NCBI RefSeq assembly: GCF_032401055.1
Contig: NZ_CP135529.1
Coordinates: 1,116,001-1,180,000 of the forward strand
Length of the DNA stretch: 64,000 nucleotides
Source of the DNA: Tardiphaga sp. 709
GTDB lineage: Bacteria > Pseudomonadota > Alphaproteobacteria > Rhizobiales > Xanthobacteraceae
Direction: 5' to 3'
Part shown: piece by piece, positions 46,402 through 55,172 of the stretch
Position numbering within the stretch: position 1 is the stretch's first letter
How the letters are laid out: the number at the start of each line of letters is the position of its first letter
The notes under the pieces: generated by a model
What the model was told of the DNA's origin: nothing
Database searches by the model: none
The model's input: the letters and a program-made list of their open reading frames with translations, nothing else
Made by a program: the position numbers and the translations under genes

Positions 46402-46674
46402 ATGCCCGGTCAGAAAACCATCGCCATAGAGACGCTCAATCTGCTGCGCGCCTCAGAACCTCTCCCGAACGACAGCCACCTCAAGGCGGCGTCGATTATC
46501 GCATTTCCGCTCGGTCCCATTGAGGTCGAGCAAATCACGCCGCGGTTCTTCGCCTCCTTCGCCATCGAGAGCCTGCTGCGCTCGATCTGCTATCGCGAAG
46601 AACAGTGGCTGATCGACGCCCGGCACAGCCATGCCATGCGAATGACACTGAACTGGGTCGAGGCAGAAAGCTGA
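46402..46674 (+). CDS. Small hypothetical protein
   Basis: A 90-residue product (MPGQKTIAIETLNLLRASEP ... FASFAIESLLRSICYREEQW ... ) with mixed alpha/beta character and no recognised family. The start ATG at 46402 has no clear ribosome binding site. It follows the diguanylate cyclase by 73 bp and could be cotranscribed. Confidence 0.45.
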   Translation: MPGQKTIAIETLNLLRASEPLPNDSHLKAASIIAFPLGPIEVEQITPRFFASFAIESLLRSICYREEQWLIDARHSHAMRMTLNWVEAES

Positions 46675-46682
46675 CGACAGAA

Positions 46683-47303
46683 TTATCCCTCAGCCGGAAC
46701 CGTATCTCGCAGTGACGGCCGCTCCGACACGGCTGCGAACCAGTCGGTCAGGGCCGGCCGCGAGCCGCGCCAGTCGAACGATGCGAAACGGAAATCCAGA
46801 TAGCCGAGGGCGCAGGCAATAGTGAGGCTGCCGATGGTGATGCGGGCGCCGAACGATGCGACAGAGTTTTCCATCTGATCGAGCGCCGCGGCGATCTTGG
46901 TCATCTGACCATCGATCCACTCCGCCGATCTGATCTCGTCGCTACGGCAGGTATTTTCATAGCGCGTGAGCAGCGCCGCATCGAGCAAACCGTCACCGAG
47001 CGCCTGTTCGGTGAGCACTTGCCAGCGCTCCGCGCCGCGCGGAAACAGCGAACCGCGTCCGAGGTCGTCGAGATATTCGCAAATCACCCGGCTGTCGAAC
47101 AGCAGCGTGCCATCCGCCAGCTTCGCCGCCGGCACCTTGGCGAGCGGGTTGAAACCTGCGATCCGCGCGTCGCGCTTCAACGGATGCGCGGCGCTGGGCA
47201 GCTTCACGATACGATCGGCGATCCCGAGCTCGATCGCACAGGCCATGACCTTGCGGACGTAGGGCGATGTTGGCGCGTAGAACAGTTCGATCCTGTCGCT
47301 CAT
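46683..47303 (-). CDS. Glutathione S-transferase family protein
   Basis: A 206-residue GST: N-terminal thioredoxin-like domain with YAPTSPYVRKVMACAIELGI, the cis-proline region LAKVPAAKLADGTLLFDSRVICEYLDDLG and an alpha-helical C-domain. The ATG at 47303 overlaps the stop of the upstream GlcG gene (ATGA), so the two are coupled. Likely detoxifying or isomerising glutathione conjugates in the same pathway as its operon partners. Confidence 0.88.
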   Translation of the reverse strand: MSDRIELFYAPTSPYVRKVMACAIELGIADRIVKLPSAAHPLKRDARIAGFNPLAKVPAAKLADGTLLFDSRVICEYLDDLGRGSLFPRGAERWQVLTEQALGDGLLDAALLTRYENTCRSDEIRSAEWIDGQMTKIAAALDQMENSVASFGARITIGSLTIACALGYLDFRFASFDWRGSRPALTDWFAAVSERPSLRDTVPAEG

Positions 47304-47725
47304 GGCTTCTGATCCTCCGCGTCGATGGCCGCCAGTGCGGCGCGCGCGACTTCGACATCCTGCGCGCCGGTGCCCGACCCGACGCCGACTGCCCCGACGC
47401 ACTGGCCTGCAATCATAATGGGCAGTCCGCCTTCGAGATTGGTGAGCCGGCCGCCGCCTGCGATGGCGAGCTTGATCTCGTCGGCGGGATTGAGCCGCGA
47501 CGTTGGCTGCCGATGCGACGCAGCGGTGATGGCCTTCGACATCGAGGTTTCCCGCGACAGCAATTTGGCGCCGTCCATCCGAACAAAAGCCAGCAGATTG
47601 CCGCCGTCGTCAACGATCGTGACGTTCTGCGCCACGCCCAACTCTTCTGCCTTGGCGACGGCACCCGCCAGCGCTTTGAGCGCGCCTTCATGTGTCAGCT
47701 TGAGAGAGGGTTTAGTCGTCGCCAT
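47300..47725 (-). CDS. GlcG/HbpS-family (DUF336) heme-degrading-like protein
   Basis: A 141-residue protein, MATTKPSLKLTHEGALKALA ... GNLLAFVRMDGAKLLSRETSMSKA and GVGSGTGAQDVEVARAALAA, typical of the GlcG/HbpS family. Members occur in many catabolic operons with unclear roles; some bind heme or redox cofactors. AGGAG precedes the ATG at 47725. It lies between a quinone oxidoreductase and a GST gene. Confidence 0.8.
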   Translation of the reverse strand: MATTKPSLKLTHEGALKALAGAVAKAEELGVAQNVTIVDDGGNLLAFVRMDGAKLLSRETSMSKAITAASHRQPTSRLNPADEIKLAIAGGGRLTNLEGGLPIMIAGQCVGAVGVGSGTGAQDVEVARAALAAIDAEDQKP

Positions 47726-47773
47726 GGGACTGCTCCTGTATCGATATGCGGCTTTTGCGCTCGACATCGCCGC

Positions 47774-48781
47774 TCATGCGGCGTCTGCCGGCAGCAACAG
47801 CACTTTGCCGATGTTTTCATTGGCTTCCAGAATGCGGTGAGCTTGCGCAGCATCCCCGAGGGGCAGCGTCCGCCAGATCAGCGGCCTCACCTCGCCGGAC
47901 GCGACCAGCGGCAGCACCTCGGCGCGGAGCGCGGTAGCGATTGCGGTCTTCTCCTCGTCGGACTTCGGCCGCAGCGTCGACGACGTCAGATACAATCCCT
48001 TCCGCATCACCAAACCGAGATCGATCGGCACCACGCCGCCTTCCATGAAGGACAGGCTGACATGCCGTCCGCCCGGCACGAGCGCATCGAGATTGCGCGC
48101 CACATAGGAACCTCCGACGATATCGAGCACAACATCAACGCCGCGCCCGCTTGTGGCGTCGCGCGCTGCGGCAACGAAGTCGTCGGTACGATAGTTGATT
48201 GCGACGGCACCGAGCGCTTCCACCGCCTTCTTCTTGGCATCGCTGCCCACGGTCGCAATCGCCGTCGCGCCGCGGGCGATGGCCATGCGGATCGCAATAG
48301 TGCCGATACCACTGGCACCGCCATGCACCAGCACGGTCTCGCCCTTCGACAGCCGGCCGCGTTCGAACAGATTGTGCCAGACGGTGAAGAGCGCTTCGGG
48401 CAATGCCGCCGCCTGCTCCATCGTCAGCCCCTCGGGCACCGCAAGACAATGAGATGCCTTGGCGATGCAATAGCGCGCATAACCGCCGCCCTTCACGAGG
48501 GCCATCACCGCCTGCCCCTGCAACGCAGCGTCGCCGCCGACCACGCGGCCGGCGACTTCGAGACCGAGCACGTCAGTGACACCCGGCGGCAGCGGCACGG
48601 CACCACTTCGCTGCATCAGGTCCGGGCGATTGACGCCGGCTGCGGCGACCTCGATCAACACTTCGTCGGGACCGGGCACCGGCACCGGTCGTTCGACTTG
48701 CGTCAGAACGTCAGGACCGCCTGCTTGCGTCGCGATGATCGCCTGCATGGTCGACATGATCGTCGACACTTCGTTCTTCAT
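47774..48781 (-). CDS. NAD(P)H quinone oxidoreductase (PIG3/zinc-independent MDR family)
   Basis: A 335-residue medium-chain dehydrogenase/reductase: EAFPVPGPDEVLIEVAAAGVNRPD-like N-terminus, QRSGAVPLPPGVTDVLGLEVAGRVV and the NADPH-binding VHGGASGIGTIAIRMAIARGA. No structural zinc cysteines are visible, so it fits the quinone oxidoreductase (Pig3/QorA) group. Its ATG overlaps the upstream M20 gene stop (ATGA), which sets the start at 48781. It reduces quinones or similar electrophiles. Confidence 0.85.
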   Translation of the reverse strand: MKNEVSTIMSTMQAIIATQAGGPDVLTQVERPVPVPGPDEVLIEVAAAGVNRPDLMQRSGAVPLPPGVTDVLGLEVAGRVVGGDAALQGQAVMALVKGGGYARYCIAKASHCLAVPEGLTMEQAAALPEALFTVWHNLFERGRLSKGETVLVHGGASGIGTIAIRMAIARGATAIATVGSDAKKKAVEALGAVAINYRTDDFVAAARDATSGRGVDVVLDIVGGSYVARNLDALVPGGRHVSLSFMEGGVVPIDLGLVMRKGLYLTSSTLRPKSDEEKTAIATALRAEVLPLVASGEVRPLIWRTLPLGDAAQAHRILEANENIGKVLLLPADAA

Positions 48782-49956
48782 GATACGCTTATCCACTCTT
48801 CACTCGGCCGACGCAGCAAATCCGCCAGCCTATCCATCATCGCGTTCGCAGCCGCGAGTTCGTCGAAACCGATCCATTCATCAGCCTTGTGGCCGCGAGC
48901 CATATCGCCGGGTCCGCAGACGAGCGTGGGAATGCCGGCCTCTGCGTAGAGGCCAGCCTCGGTGCCGAAGGCGACTGTGGTTACGGGTTGCGTATCGCCT
49001 GCCATTCCTGCGACCAGATGCGTCATGGAGGCATCGGCGGCGGTCTCGAGCCCGGGATAGGCCGACAGTTCCTCGGAGACGATGTCTGCCTCCGGTGCAT
49101 TGGCGCGCAACCGATCGCGCTCACGCGCAACCACCTCATCGATCCGCGCAAGAATCTCGCCGGCATCACGGCCTGGCATGGTGCGGATCTCGTATTCCAG
49201 CACGGCGCGTTCCGGCACCAGATTGACCACGGTGCCGCCATGCAGCGAGCCGACGTGAATGGTCGTGTATGGCGGATCGAACGCCGCATCGCCGCCGCGC
49301 GCGATTTCCTCATCGGCCAGACCGCGCAACGCATGCGCGATCGCAACGCCCGCATCGACCGCATTGGCCGCACGATGCGGCATCGCCGAGTGGCCGGTGC
49401 GGCCTGTTACTGTCAGGCGACGCGCGACCTTGCCCTTGTGCGCGCGAACGACGCGCATAGTCGTGGGCTCACCAACAATGGCGAGTGCAGGCATTGCAAC
49501 GGACTGCACGAGCGCGTCCACAAGATCAGGCGCACCGCGGCATCCGACTTCCTCATCATAGGAAAACGCCAGATGCACGGGCGCAGCTGTCGCGGCTTCA
49601 TTCAGGCGCGGCACGGCAGCGAGAACGACGGCCAGAAAGCCCTTCATGTCGGTAGCGCCGCGGCCATAGACACGCCGATCACGGACGACGCCTGCGAAGG
49701 GCGGCACGGTCCACGCCTGCCCGTCCACCGGCACGACATCCGTATGCGCTGACAGGACCACACCGGGACGATCCACAGGACCGATAGTCGCGAGCAGCGA
49801 GGCCTTGCAGCCATCAGGCGACGGCACGCGGCGCGAAGACACGCCCGACGACGCAAGTATCCGCTCGATATATGCGATGATATCGAGGTTCGAATTCGAA
49901 CTTATACTTTCAATACTGATCAGCTCGCAAAGTATTTGAGCTATTCTCTCGATCAT
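48778..49956 (-). CDS. M20-family deacylase (acetylornithine deacetylase-like)
   Basis: A 392-residue two-zinc peptidase-fold hydrolase: LSAHTDVVPVDGQAW with the H-x-D, GRGATDMKGFLAVVLAAV with the bridging aspartate, SYDEEVGCRGA with catalytic Glu-Glu, and IVGEPTTMRVV. The dimerisation domain runs from about residue 180. It looks like ArgE, but with no arginine genes around and an operon of quinone oxidoreductase, GlcG and GST, it more likely deacylates a catabolic N-acyl compound. Divergent from DUF1028. Confidence 0.85.
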   Translation of the reverse strand: MIERIAQILCELISIESISSNSNLDIIAYIERILASSGVSSRRVPSPDGCKASLLATIGPVDRPGVVLSAHTDVVPVDGQAWTVPPFAGVVRDRRVYGRGATDMKGFLAVVLAAVPRLNEAATAAPVHLAFSYDEEVGCRGAPDLVDALVQSVAMPALAIVGEPTTMRVVRAHKGKVARRLTVTGRTGHSAMPHRAANAVDAGVAIAHALRGLADEEIARGGDAAFDPPYTTIHVGSLHGGTVVNLVPERAVLEYEIRTMPGRDAGEILARIDEVVARERDRLRANAPEADIVSEELSAYPGLETAADASMTHLVAGMAGDTQPVTTVAFGTEAGLYAEAGIPTLVCGPGDMARGHKADEWIGFDELAAANAMMDRLADLLRRPSEEWISVS

Positions 49957-49972
49957 CTATACTCTCAATACT
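49904..49972. promoter_or_regulatory. Repeated ATACTYTCAATACT sites between M20 and DUF1028 genes
   Basis: ATACTTTCAATACT at 49904-49917 and ATACTCTCAATACT at 49959-49972 differ at one base and are 55 bp apart; each contains two ATACT half-sites nine bases apart. A related inverse AGTATTTGAG lies at 49931-49940. The second site overlaps the M20 ribosome binding region, so binding there would repress that operon. The regulator is unknown. Confidence 0.6.
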
Positions 49973-49995
49973 TTTACGATTGCGGGAGCATCACG

Positions 49996-50649
49996 ATGAC
50001 CTATTCCATCTCGGCACGCTGTCCGGAGACCGGCGCGTTTGGCATTGCCATTACATCGTCCAGCATTGCCGTGCCGGCGCGCTGCGCCTGGGTGGGACCT
50101 CTGGGTCTGGTGGTGTCGCAGAATGTCACTGATCCGTCGCTCGGCCCGACCGGCCTCGCACTGCTGCGTCAGGGCCTTGGCGCTGGTGCGGTGCTGAACA
50201 ATCTGACGCAAGGCACGCCGCAGCCGGCGTGGCGGCAGGTCGGTGTGATCGATCGCTATGGCCAAGTGGCCTGGCATTCCGGCGCACAGGCCTTGCCGAT
50301 CATCGGCATTGCGCAGGGCAATGGTTGTCTCGCTATGGGCAATCTGCTGGTCGATGAGAAAGTCCCGAGCGTGATGGTCGCGCGGTTCGAGGCGACGGCC
50401 GGGCAACCGCTGGCGGAGCGGCTGATGTCGGCGCTGGAAGCCGGCCTCGATGCGGGCGGCGAGACCGACGACGAACATGCCGCGGGCCTGCATGTTGCCC
50501 ACATGTTCGATTGGCCGGTGGTCGATCTGCGTGTCGACTGGCACGACGCTCCGATCGGTGAACTCCGCGCGCTGTGGGAGCGCTATCGGCCGCAGCAGAA
50601 GGACTACATTGCGCGCGCGATGAATCCGGGCGCTGCGCCGTCGTTCTAA
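49996..50649 (+). CDS. DUF1028-family protein
   Basis: A 217-residue member of DUF1028 (an Ntn-hydrolase-like fold): MTYSISARCPETGAFGIAIT, SSSIAVPARCAWVGPLG, LLRQGLGAGAVLNNLTQGTP and GNGCLAMGNLLVDEKVPSVM. Relatives often sit beside M20 peptidases, RidA proteins and ABC importers, as here, hinting at hydrolysis of small amides. GGGAG lies nine bases before the ATG at 49996. Divergent from the M20 operon. Confidence 0.85.
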   Translation: MTYSISARCPETGAFGIAITSSSIAVPARCAWVGPLGLVVSQNVTDPSLGPTGLALLRQGLGAGAVLNNLTQGTPQPAWRQVGVIDRYGQVAWHSGAQALPIIGIAQGNGCLAMGNLLVDEKVPSVMVARFEATAGQPLAERLMSALEAGLDAGGETDDEHAAGLHVAHMFDWPVVDLRVDWHDAPIGELRALWERYRPQQKDYIARAMNPGAAPSF

Positions 50650-50660
50650 GGCAGAGCGCC

Positions 50661-51788
50661 TCACGCCGCCTCACCCGGCGGAAACGCCACGATATCGTCG
50701 GAGCCGATGGTCAATCCGATCTCGGCTCCGACCGGACAGGACGACAGCGCCGCAATGCCCGGCGAACGCAGCAGGATGCGCTCGCGCGCGCTGCCGGGCG
50801 CGTCGATATATAGATCGACATGGCCGCCTTGAAACACCTGTGTCATCACAGTGCCGGGCAGTGATCCCGAAGCGCCACGCGACGTGACGGCGAGATGCTC
50901 CGGCCGCACGAAGACATCCAAGGCATCGCCAACCGAAAGCGCGGCAATCGGCGCCGCAGGAACTTCGGCGCTGATGTCGCCGACCGAAACCACCGCGACA
51001 TCGCCGCGCTTCTCGACAAGACGCCCGTTGAGGATATTGGCGTCGCCCACGAAGGACGCGACGAAGCGATCCGCCGGACGGCGATAGATATCGTCGGGTG
51101 CCGCGATCTGGCGGATGCGCCCGGCCGACATCACGGCGATGCGGTCCGACATCGACAGCGCCTCACCCTGATCATGCGTCACGAAGATCGTGGTGACGCC
51201 GAGCTCACGCTGGATCTGCTTGAGCTCGACCTGCATCGAACCGCGCAGATTCTTGTCGAGCGCCGAGAATGGTTCGTCGAGCAGCAGCACCTTCGGCCTG
51301 ATCACCAAGGCCCGCGCAAGCGCCACCCGCTGCTGCTGGCCGCCCGACAACTGCCGCGGCTTGCGGTCGGCAAAGCCTGTGAGCTTGACCAGCGCCAGCG
51401 CTTCGTCGACGCGGCGCGCGATCTCCTTCTTGTCGACGCCGCGGGTCTTCAATCCGTAAGCGACGTTCTTGGCGACGCTCATATGCGGGAACAGCGCGTA
51501 GTTCTGGAACACGATGCCAATCTCACGCATATGCGCGGGCGTTTCGGTGACCAGATCGCCGTCGATGAAGATCTCGCCATTGTCGGCTTCGAGGAAGCCG
51601 GCGACCAGATTGAGCAGCGTCGTCTTTCCGCAGCCGGATGGGCCCAGCAGAGTCATGAACTCGCTCGGCCGGATCTTCAGCCAGGCTTCATGTAGCGCCA
51701 TGGATTCGCCAAAGCGCTTGGTGACGCCGTCGAGCTGCACCGCCGGACGAACTTTTTCGCTGGTCGCTTCCGGCGTGTGTGCCGTCAT
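50661..51788 (-). CDS. ABC transporter ATP-binding protein (PotA-like)
   Basis: A 375-residue ATPase: Walker A LLGPSGCGKTTLLNLVAGFL, signature LSGGQQQRVALARALVI, Walker B VLLLDEPFSALDK, H-loop FVTHDQGEALSM and a C-terminal TOBE region. It is last in the operon starting at 54575. The ATG at 51788 lies just after the permease stop; an in-frame ATG at 51809 is an alternative. PotA-like importers move polyamines, opines or related cations. Confidence 0.88.
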   Translation of the reverse strand: MTAHTPEATSEKVRPAVQLDGVTKRFGESMALHEAWLKIRPSEFMTLLGPSGCGKTTLLNLVAGFLEADNGEIFIDGDLVTETPAHMREIGIVFQNYALFPHMSVAKNVAYGLKTRGVDKKEIARRVDEALALVKLTGFADRKPRQLSGGQQQRVALARALVIRPKVLLLDEPFSALDKNLRGSMQVELKQIQRELGVTTIFVTHDQGEALSMSDRIAVMSAGRIRQIAAPDDIYRRPADRFVASFVGDANILNGRLVEKRGDVAVVSVGDISAEVPAAPIAALSVGDALDVFVRPEHLAVTSRGASGSLPGTVMTQVFQGGHVDLYIDAPGSARERILLRSPGIAALSSCPVGAEIGLTIGSDDIVAFPPGEAA

Positions 51789-51792
51789 TGGA

Positions 51793-52608
51793 TCAGTGCG
51801 CATCAACATTCAGGATTTTCCCGAGGCCCAGGAAGGAATTGGCGATCGTGAGCAAGGTTGCGGTCACGACGATGTAGATGACCGAGAGTGCGGCCAATGT
51901 GGGATCCGCGAATTCGCGGACGTAATTATACATGGCGACCGGCAGCGTCTGCGTCGCCTGACTGCTAACAAACAACGTCGCCGTGAATTCGTTGAAGGAC
52001 AGGATCGCCGCGAACAGCCAGCCGCTGAGCAAGCCCGGAATCAGCAGCGGGATCGTCACCGTGAACAGGATCCGCAGCGGCGTGGCGCCGAGACTGGACG
52101 CGGCCAGCTCCAGGCGCGTGTCGAGATTTTCCAGCGAGATGTAAGTGCTGCGCATCACGAAAGGCAGCACCATCACCACATGGGCGAAGATGACGAGCGG
52201 AAAACCGCGACCAACACCCGTCTGCGAGGCGAGAATGAGAATGCCAAGACCGACGGTGTAATGCGGGATGATCAGCGGCGACAGCAGAATGCCTTCAAGG
52301 AAATCCCTGAGCGCGAATTTGTAGCGATGAATGGCAAAGGCAAAGGCAGATCCGACGACGACCGCGATGCTGGATGCCCAGACCGTCACGGTCAGGCCAT
52401 TCCAGAAACCTTTGGCGAAATCGGCATAGGAGAAGGCGCGATAGAACCAGCGCAGTGACCATGACTGCGGCGGAAACTGCAGGATCGCGCGATCGTTGAA
52501 AGCCGAGATCGCCACGACGACGCCGGGCAACAGCACGAACAGGAGAATGGCGGCAACGAGGACGCGGCCCGACCAGCGCAGCGCAAGGGTTGCAGGTGAG
52601 CGTTTCAT
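51793..52608 (-). CDS. ABC transporter permease (PotC-like)
   Basis: A 271-residue permease with six helices (starting MKRSPATLALRWSGRVLVAA) and EAA loop LELAASSLGATPLRILFTVTIPLLIPG, followed by LSFNEFTATLFV, a PotC hallmark. The start is set by ATGA overlap with the upstream permease at 52605. Confidence 0.9.
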   Translation of the reverse strand: MKRSPATLALRWSGRVLVAAILLFVLLPGVVVAISAFNDRAILQFPPQSWSLRWFYRAFSYADFAKGFWNGLTVTVWASSIAVVVGSAFAFAIHRYKFALRDFLEGILLSPLIIPHYTVGLGILILASQTGVGRGFPLVIFAHVVMVLPFVMRSTYISLENLDTRLELAASSLGATPLRILFTVTIPLLIPGLLSGWLFAAILSFNEFTATLFVSSQATQTLPVAMYNYVREFADPTLAALSVIYIVVTATLLTIANSFLGLGKILNVDAH

Positions 52609-53459
52609 GTCGTGCCCGCCATGCGTTCGAGCGGGCTCGCGGCTTTCTTCAGCAGCGCGATCACGGCCAGCGACAATGCGAGACCGATGATGGAGAGACT
52701 GGCGGCGAAGGGGAAATTGAACGACGAGAAGCCGAGCTGATAGATCAGCGTCGACACCGTGGCGACGCGGCCGCCGCCGATCAGCTGTGGCGTTGCAAAG
52801 GCGCTGAAGGTCCACGCGAAGGCGGTGGAGAAGCCGGCAACGATGCCGGGCATCGACAGAGGCAGCGTGATGGTCATGAAGATGCGGATCGGACCCGCGC
52901 CGAGACTTTCGGCCGCCTTCTCGTAATTGCGGTCGATATGCGACAGCGCCGCAGCCAGCATGATGACCATGATCGGCATGGTCACATGCACCAGGGCCGC
53001 AATCACGCCGCCCGAGGTAAACATCATCCGCAACGGGCGATCCACCAGGCCGAGCTTGAGCAGCAGCGTGTTCAGGAAGCCGTTATTGCCGAGCACGATC
53101 ATCCAGGAATAGGTCCGCACCACCTCGCCGAGAAACAGCGGCGTCACCGACACGATCAGGATGAAGGAGCGCAACGCAGAGCTGTTGGTGCGCGTCAACG
53201 CATAGGCTAGCGGATAGGCAAGCAGCAGCGTGAACACCGCCGTTTCAAAACAGATCAGCACCGTATTCCAGAATGCCAGTGCGTAAAGCGGCCGCAGCAT
53301 GGCTTCGAAATTCGCCCAGGTGAATCCACCGACCTCGAGCGTTCCGGGAATATAGGCCCGCACGCTGTACTGAAACACAGCCAGCATCGCCGCGATCAGG
53401 CCCACAGCAACGAGGCCGGCCGGCGAGACAAACCATCCCAGAAATGGACGTGTGTTCAT
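52605..53459 (-). CDS. ABC transporter permease (PotB-like)
   Basis: A 284-residue permease starting MNTRPFLGWFVSPAGLVAVG with about six helices and EAA loop YEKAAESLGAGPIRIFMTITLPLSMPGI. The ATG at 53459 is used; a longer frame adds 11 residues without a better signal. It follows the binding protein gene, with a hairpin in the gap. Confidence 0.9.
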   Translation of the reverse strand: MNTRPFLGWFVSPAGLVAVGLIAAMLAVFQYSVRAYIPGTLEVGGFTWANFEAMLRPLYALAFWNTVLICFETAVFTLLLAYPLAYALTRTNSSALRSFILIVSVTPLFLGEVVRTYSWMIVLGNNGFLNTLLLKLGLVDRPLRMMFTSGGVIAALVHVTMPIMVIMLAAALSHIDRNYEKAAESLGAGPIRIFMTITLPLSMPGIVAGFSTAFAWTFSAFATPQLIGGGRVATVSTLIYQLGFSSFNFPFAASLSIIGLALSLAVIALLKKAASPLERMAGTT

Positions 53460-53497
53460 GGACAAACTCGAAGTGGGCGAACGTGACGTCATGGACC

Positions 53498-53524
53498 GCG
53501 ATCCGGCGGTATCAGCCGGATCGC
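53498..53524 (-). promoter_or_regulatory. Hairpin between binding protein and permease genes
   Basis: A 10-bp perfect stem GCGATCCGGC/GCCGGATCGC (53498-53507 with 53515-53524) lies between the substrate-binding protein gene and the PotB-like permease gene. There is no U-tract. It mirrors the hairpin at 42596 in another importer operon. Confidence 0.6.
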
Positions 53525-53537
53525 GACCCGAACTCCT

Positions 53538-54575
53538 TTACGGAGCCATGATGTTTTCGGTGAACCACTTGCGCCAGGTGCCGGTCTTCTCGGCACGCAG
53601 CTTGGCGTCGATCACCAGCGTCTGCTTCGCCCACTGATCCGCGGTCGTGAACACGCCCGGCAGCGCTGCGATCTCGGGCTTGACCTTGGCGTTGTCTACC
53701 ACCGGGCTGCCCTTCTTCAGTTCGGCGATCTTCGCCTGCACTTCGGGATCGAGCGCGGTGTTGATGAACTTGTAGGCCAGCTCCGCCTTCGTCGAGCCCT
53801 TGGTGATGCCCATCGTATCGACGCCGAGCACGGCGCCTTCCTTCGGAATCGCCAGCTTGATCGGCACGCCCTGGGCCTGCATGTAATAGGCGTTCATCGA
53901 CAGCACGACCTGCACCGGCGTCTCACCAGTCGCAAAGAGCTGCTGGCTGTTGGCATCGTTGGTGTAGAACGCCTTGTAGTTCGGCTTCAGCGCTTTCATC
54001 TTGGCTTCGCCGACTTCCCAATTCGACGCATCGCCGCCGGACAGCTTGGCAGCAACGACCATCACATGGCTTGGATCGAAATCGGGCGACGAGATCATGC
54101 CCTTGAGCGCGGGATTCCACAGACCTTCCCAGCTCTCGAAGCTGACGCCCTTGGGCAGTTGATCGGGCAGATAGCCGATGGTGTAGACATAGGCCCAGGA
54201 GCCGATGTGATACGGGCTGATCTTGGCCTGCTCGACCAGATGACTGGCATTCGGAATCTTCGCCATGTCGAGCTTCTCGAACAGATTGTCGTTGGCATAG
54301 AGCCAGCCGACATGGGCCGTCGTGAAGGTAACGTCGCTCTCCGGCTTCGCAGCAGCGAGCTTGGCCTGGTTGAGGCGATCGATCGTGCCGCCGGTGATGT
54401 ATTCGACCTTCACGCCGGTCTCGGCAGTGAACTTCTTGGCGATCGCTTCATCGATCAGATCGCGAAAACTTCCACCCCAGGTGCTGACCACCAGCTTCTC
54501 CTGGGCGGATGCCTGTCCGCCAATCGCGAGCGTCGACAGCAACATCAATGCAGTAAACTTCAAGGCGCGCTTCAT
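53538..54575 (-). CDS. ABC transporter substrate-binding protein (spermidine/putrescine-type)
   Basis: A 345-residue periplasmic binder: signal MKRALKFTALMLLSTLAIGG with cleavage near ASAQE, then KLVVSTWGGSFRDLIDEAIA, EYITGGTIDRLNQAKLAAAK and WAYVYTIGYLPDQLPKGVSF, typical of PotD/PotF-like proteins. It heads the ABC operon 54575-50661. It lies 175 bp after the RidA-like gene on the same strand, so it may belong to the same regulon as the monooxygenase genes. Confidence 0.88.
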   Translation of the reverse strand: MKRALKFTALMLLSTLAIGGQASAQEKLVVSTWGGSFRDLIDEAIAKKFTAETGVKVEYITGGTIDRLNQAKLAAAKPESDVTFTTAHVGWLYANDNLFEKLDMAKIPNASHLVEQAKISPYHIGSWAYVYTIGYLPDQLPKGVSFESWEGLWNPALKGMISSPDFDPSHVMVVAAKLSGGDASNWEVGEAKMKALKPNYKAFYTNDANSQQLFATGETPVQVVLSMNAYYMQAQGVPIKLAIPKEGAVLGVDTMGITKGSTKAELAYKFINTALDPEVQAKIAELKKGSPVVDNAKVKPEIAALPGVFTTADQWAKQTLVIDAKLRAEKTGTWRKWFTENIMAP

Positions 54576-54750
54576 CTCGAAACCTCACAAGGATTATGAC
54601 GTAGAAAGAAAAGCAAACATCGTGCCAGACGATTGATAAATCTCAGGAATTTCCGCCGAACAGCCGCGCGCAACCGCACTCATCGATCATGCGAAAGATG
54701 AAGCCGCAAACGTCCGATTGATCTCTGTAGTGCCGGCGAAAAACGCGTCG

Positions 54751-55161
54751 TTACGCCGGAATTTCCGCGATGATGTCGATTTCCATCAGGTACTCAGGCT
54801 TGGCGAGGCCCTGAACGATAATCCCGGTCGAAACCGGATAGACGCCCTTCAGCCATTTGCCGACGACGCGATAGACCGGCTCGCGATAGGCGCGATCGGT
54901 GATGTAGATGACGATCTTCACCACGTCCTCAAGCTTGGAGCCTGCCTCTTCAAGCAGCACCTTGGCGCATGTCATGGCATTCTCCGTTTGCGCAGCGGCA
55001 TCGCCGATACCAACGATCTTGCCGTCGAGATCCATAGCCGTCTGGCCGCGCACATAAACGGTGTTGTTGGCGCGAACGACCATGCAGACATCGTTGTCGA
55101 GCGACTGCTCGGGATAGGCTTCCTTGGTGTTGAACTTGCGAAAACGCTGATGGGTGGTCAT
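54751..55161 (-). CDS. RidA-family protein (lacking canonical arginine)
   Basis: A 136-residue YjgF/Rid homologue: VYVRGQTAMDLDGKIVGIGDAAAQTENAM and SKLEDVVKIVIYITDRAYRE. Archetypal RidA hydrolyses reactive imines and has an arginine in an R-x-x-V-x-V-x-x-L-P context; here the matching segment reads STGIIVQGLAKPEYLMEI, with no arginine, as in other Rid subfamilies. It may act on a pathway-specific intermediate or as a binding protein. It lies 11 bp after the flavin reductase gene in the monooxygenase operon. Confidence 0.85.
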   Translation of the reverse strand: MTTHQRFRKFNTKEAYPEQSLDNDVCMVVRANNTVYVRGQTAMDLDGKIVGIGDAAAQTENAMTCAKVLLEEAGSKLEDVVKIVIYITDRAYREPVYRVVGKWLKGVYPVSTGIIVQGLAKPEYLMEIDIIAEIPA

Positions 55162-55172
55162 GGAGCAGATCC

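Noticed and set aside
47267-48949. A 560-codon plus-strand open frame
   Set aside because: Antisense to the GlcG, quinone oxidoreductase and M20 genes; composition typical of GC-rich antisense frames.
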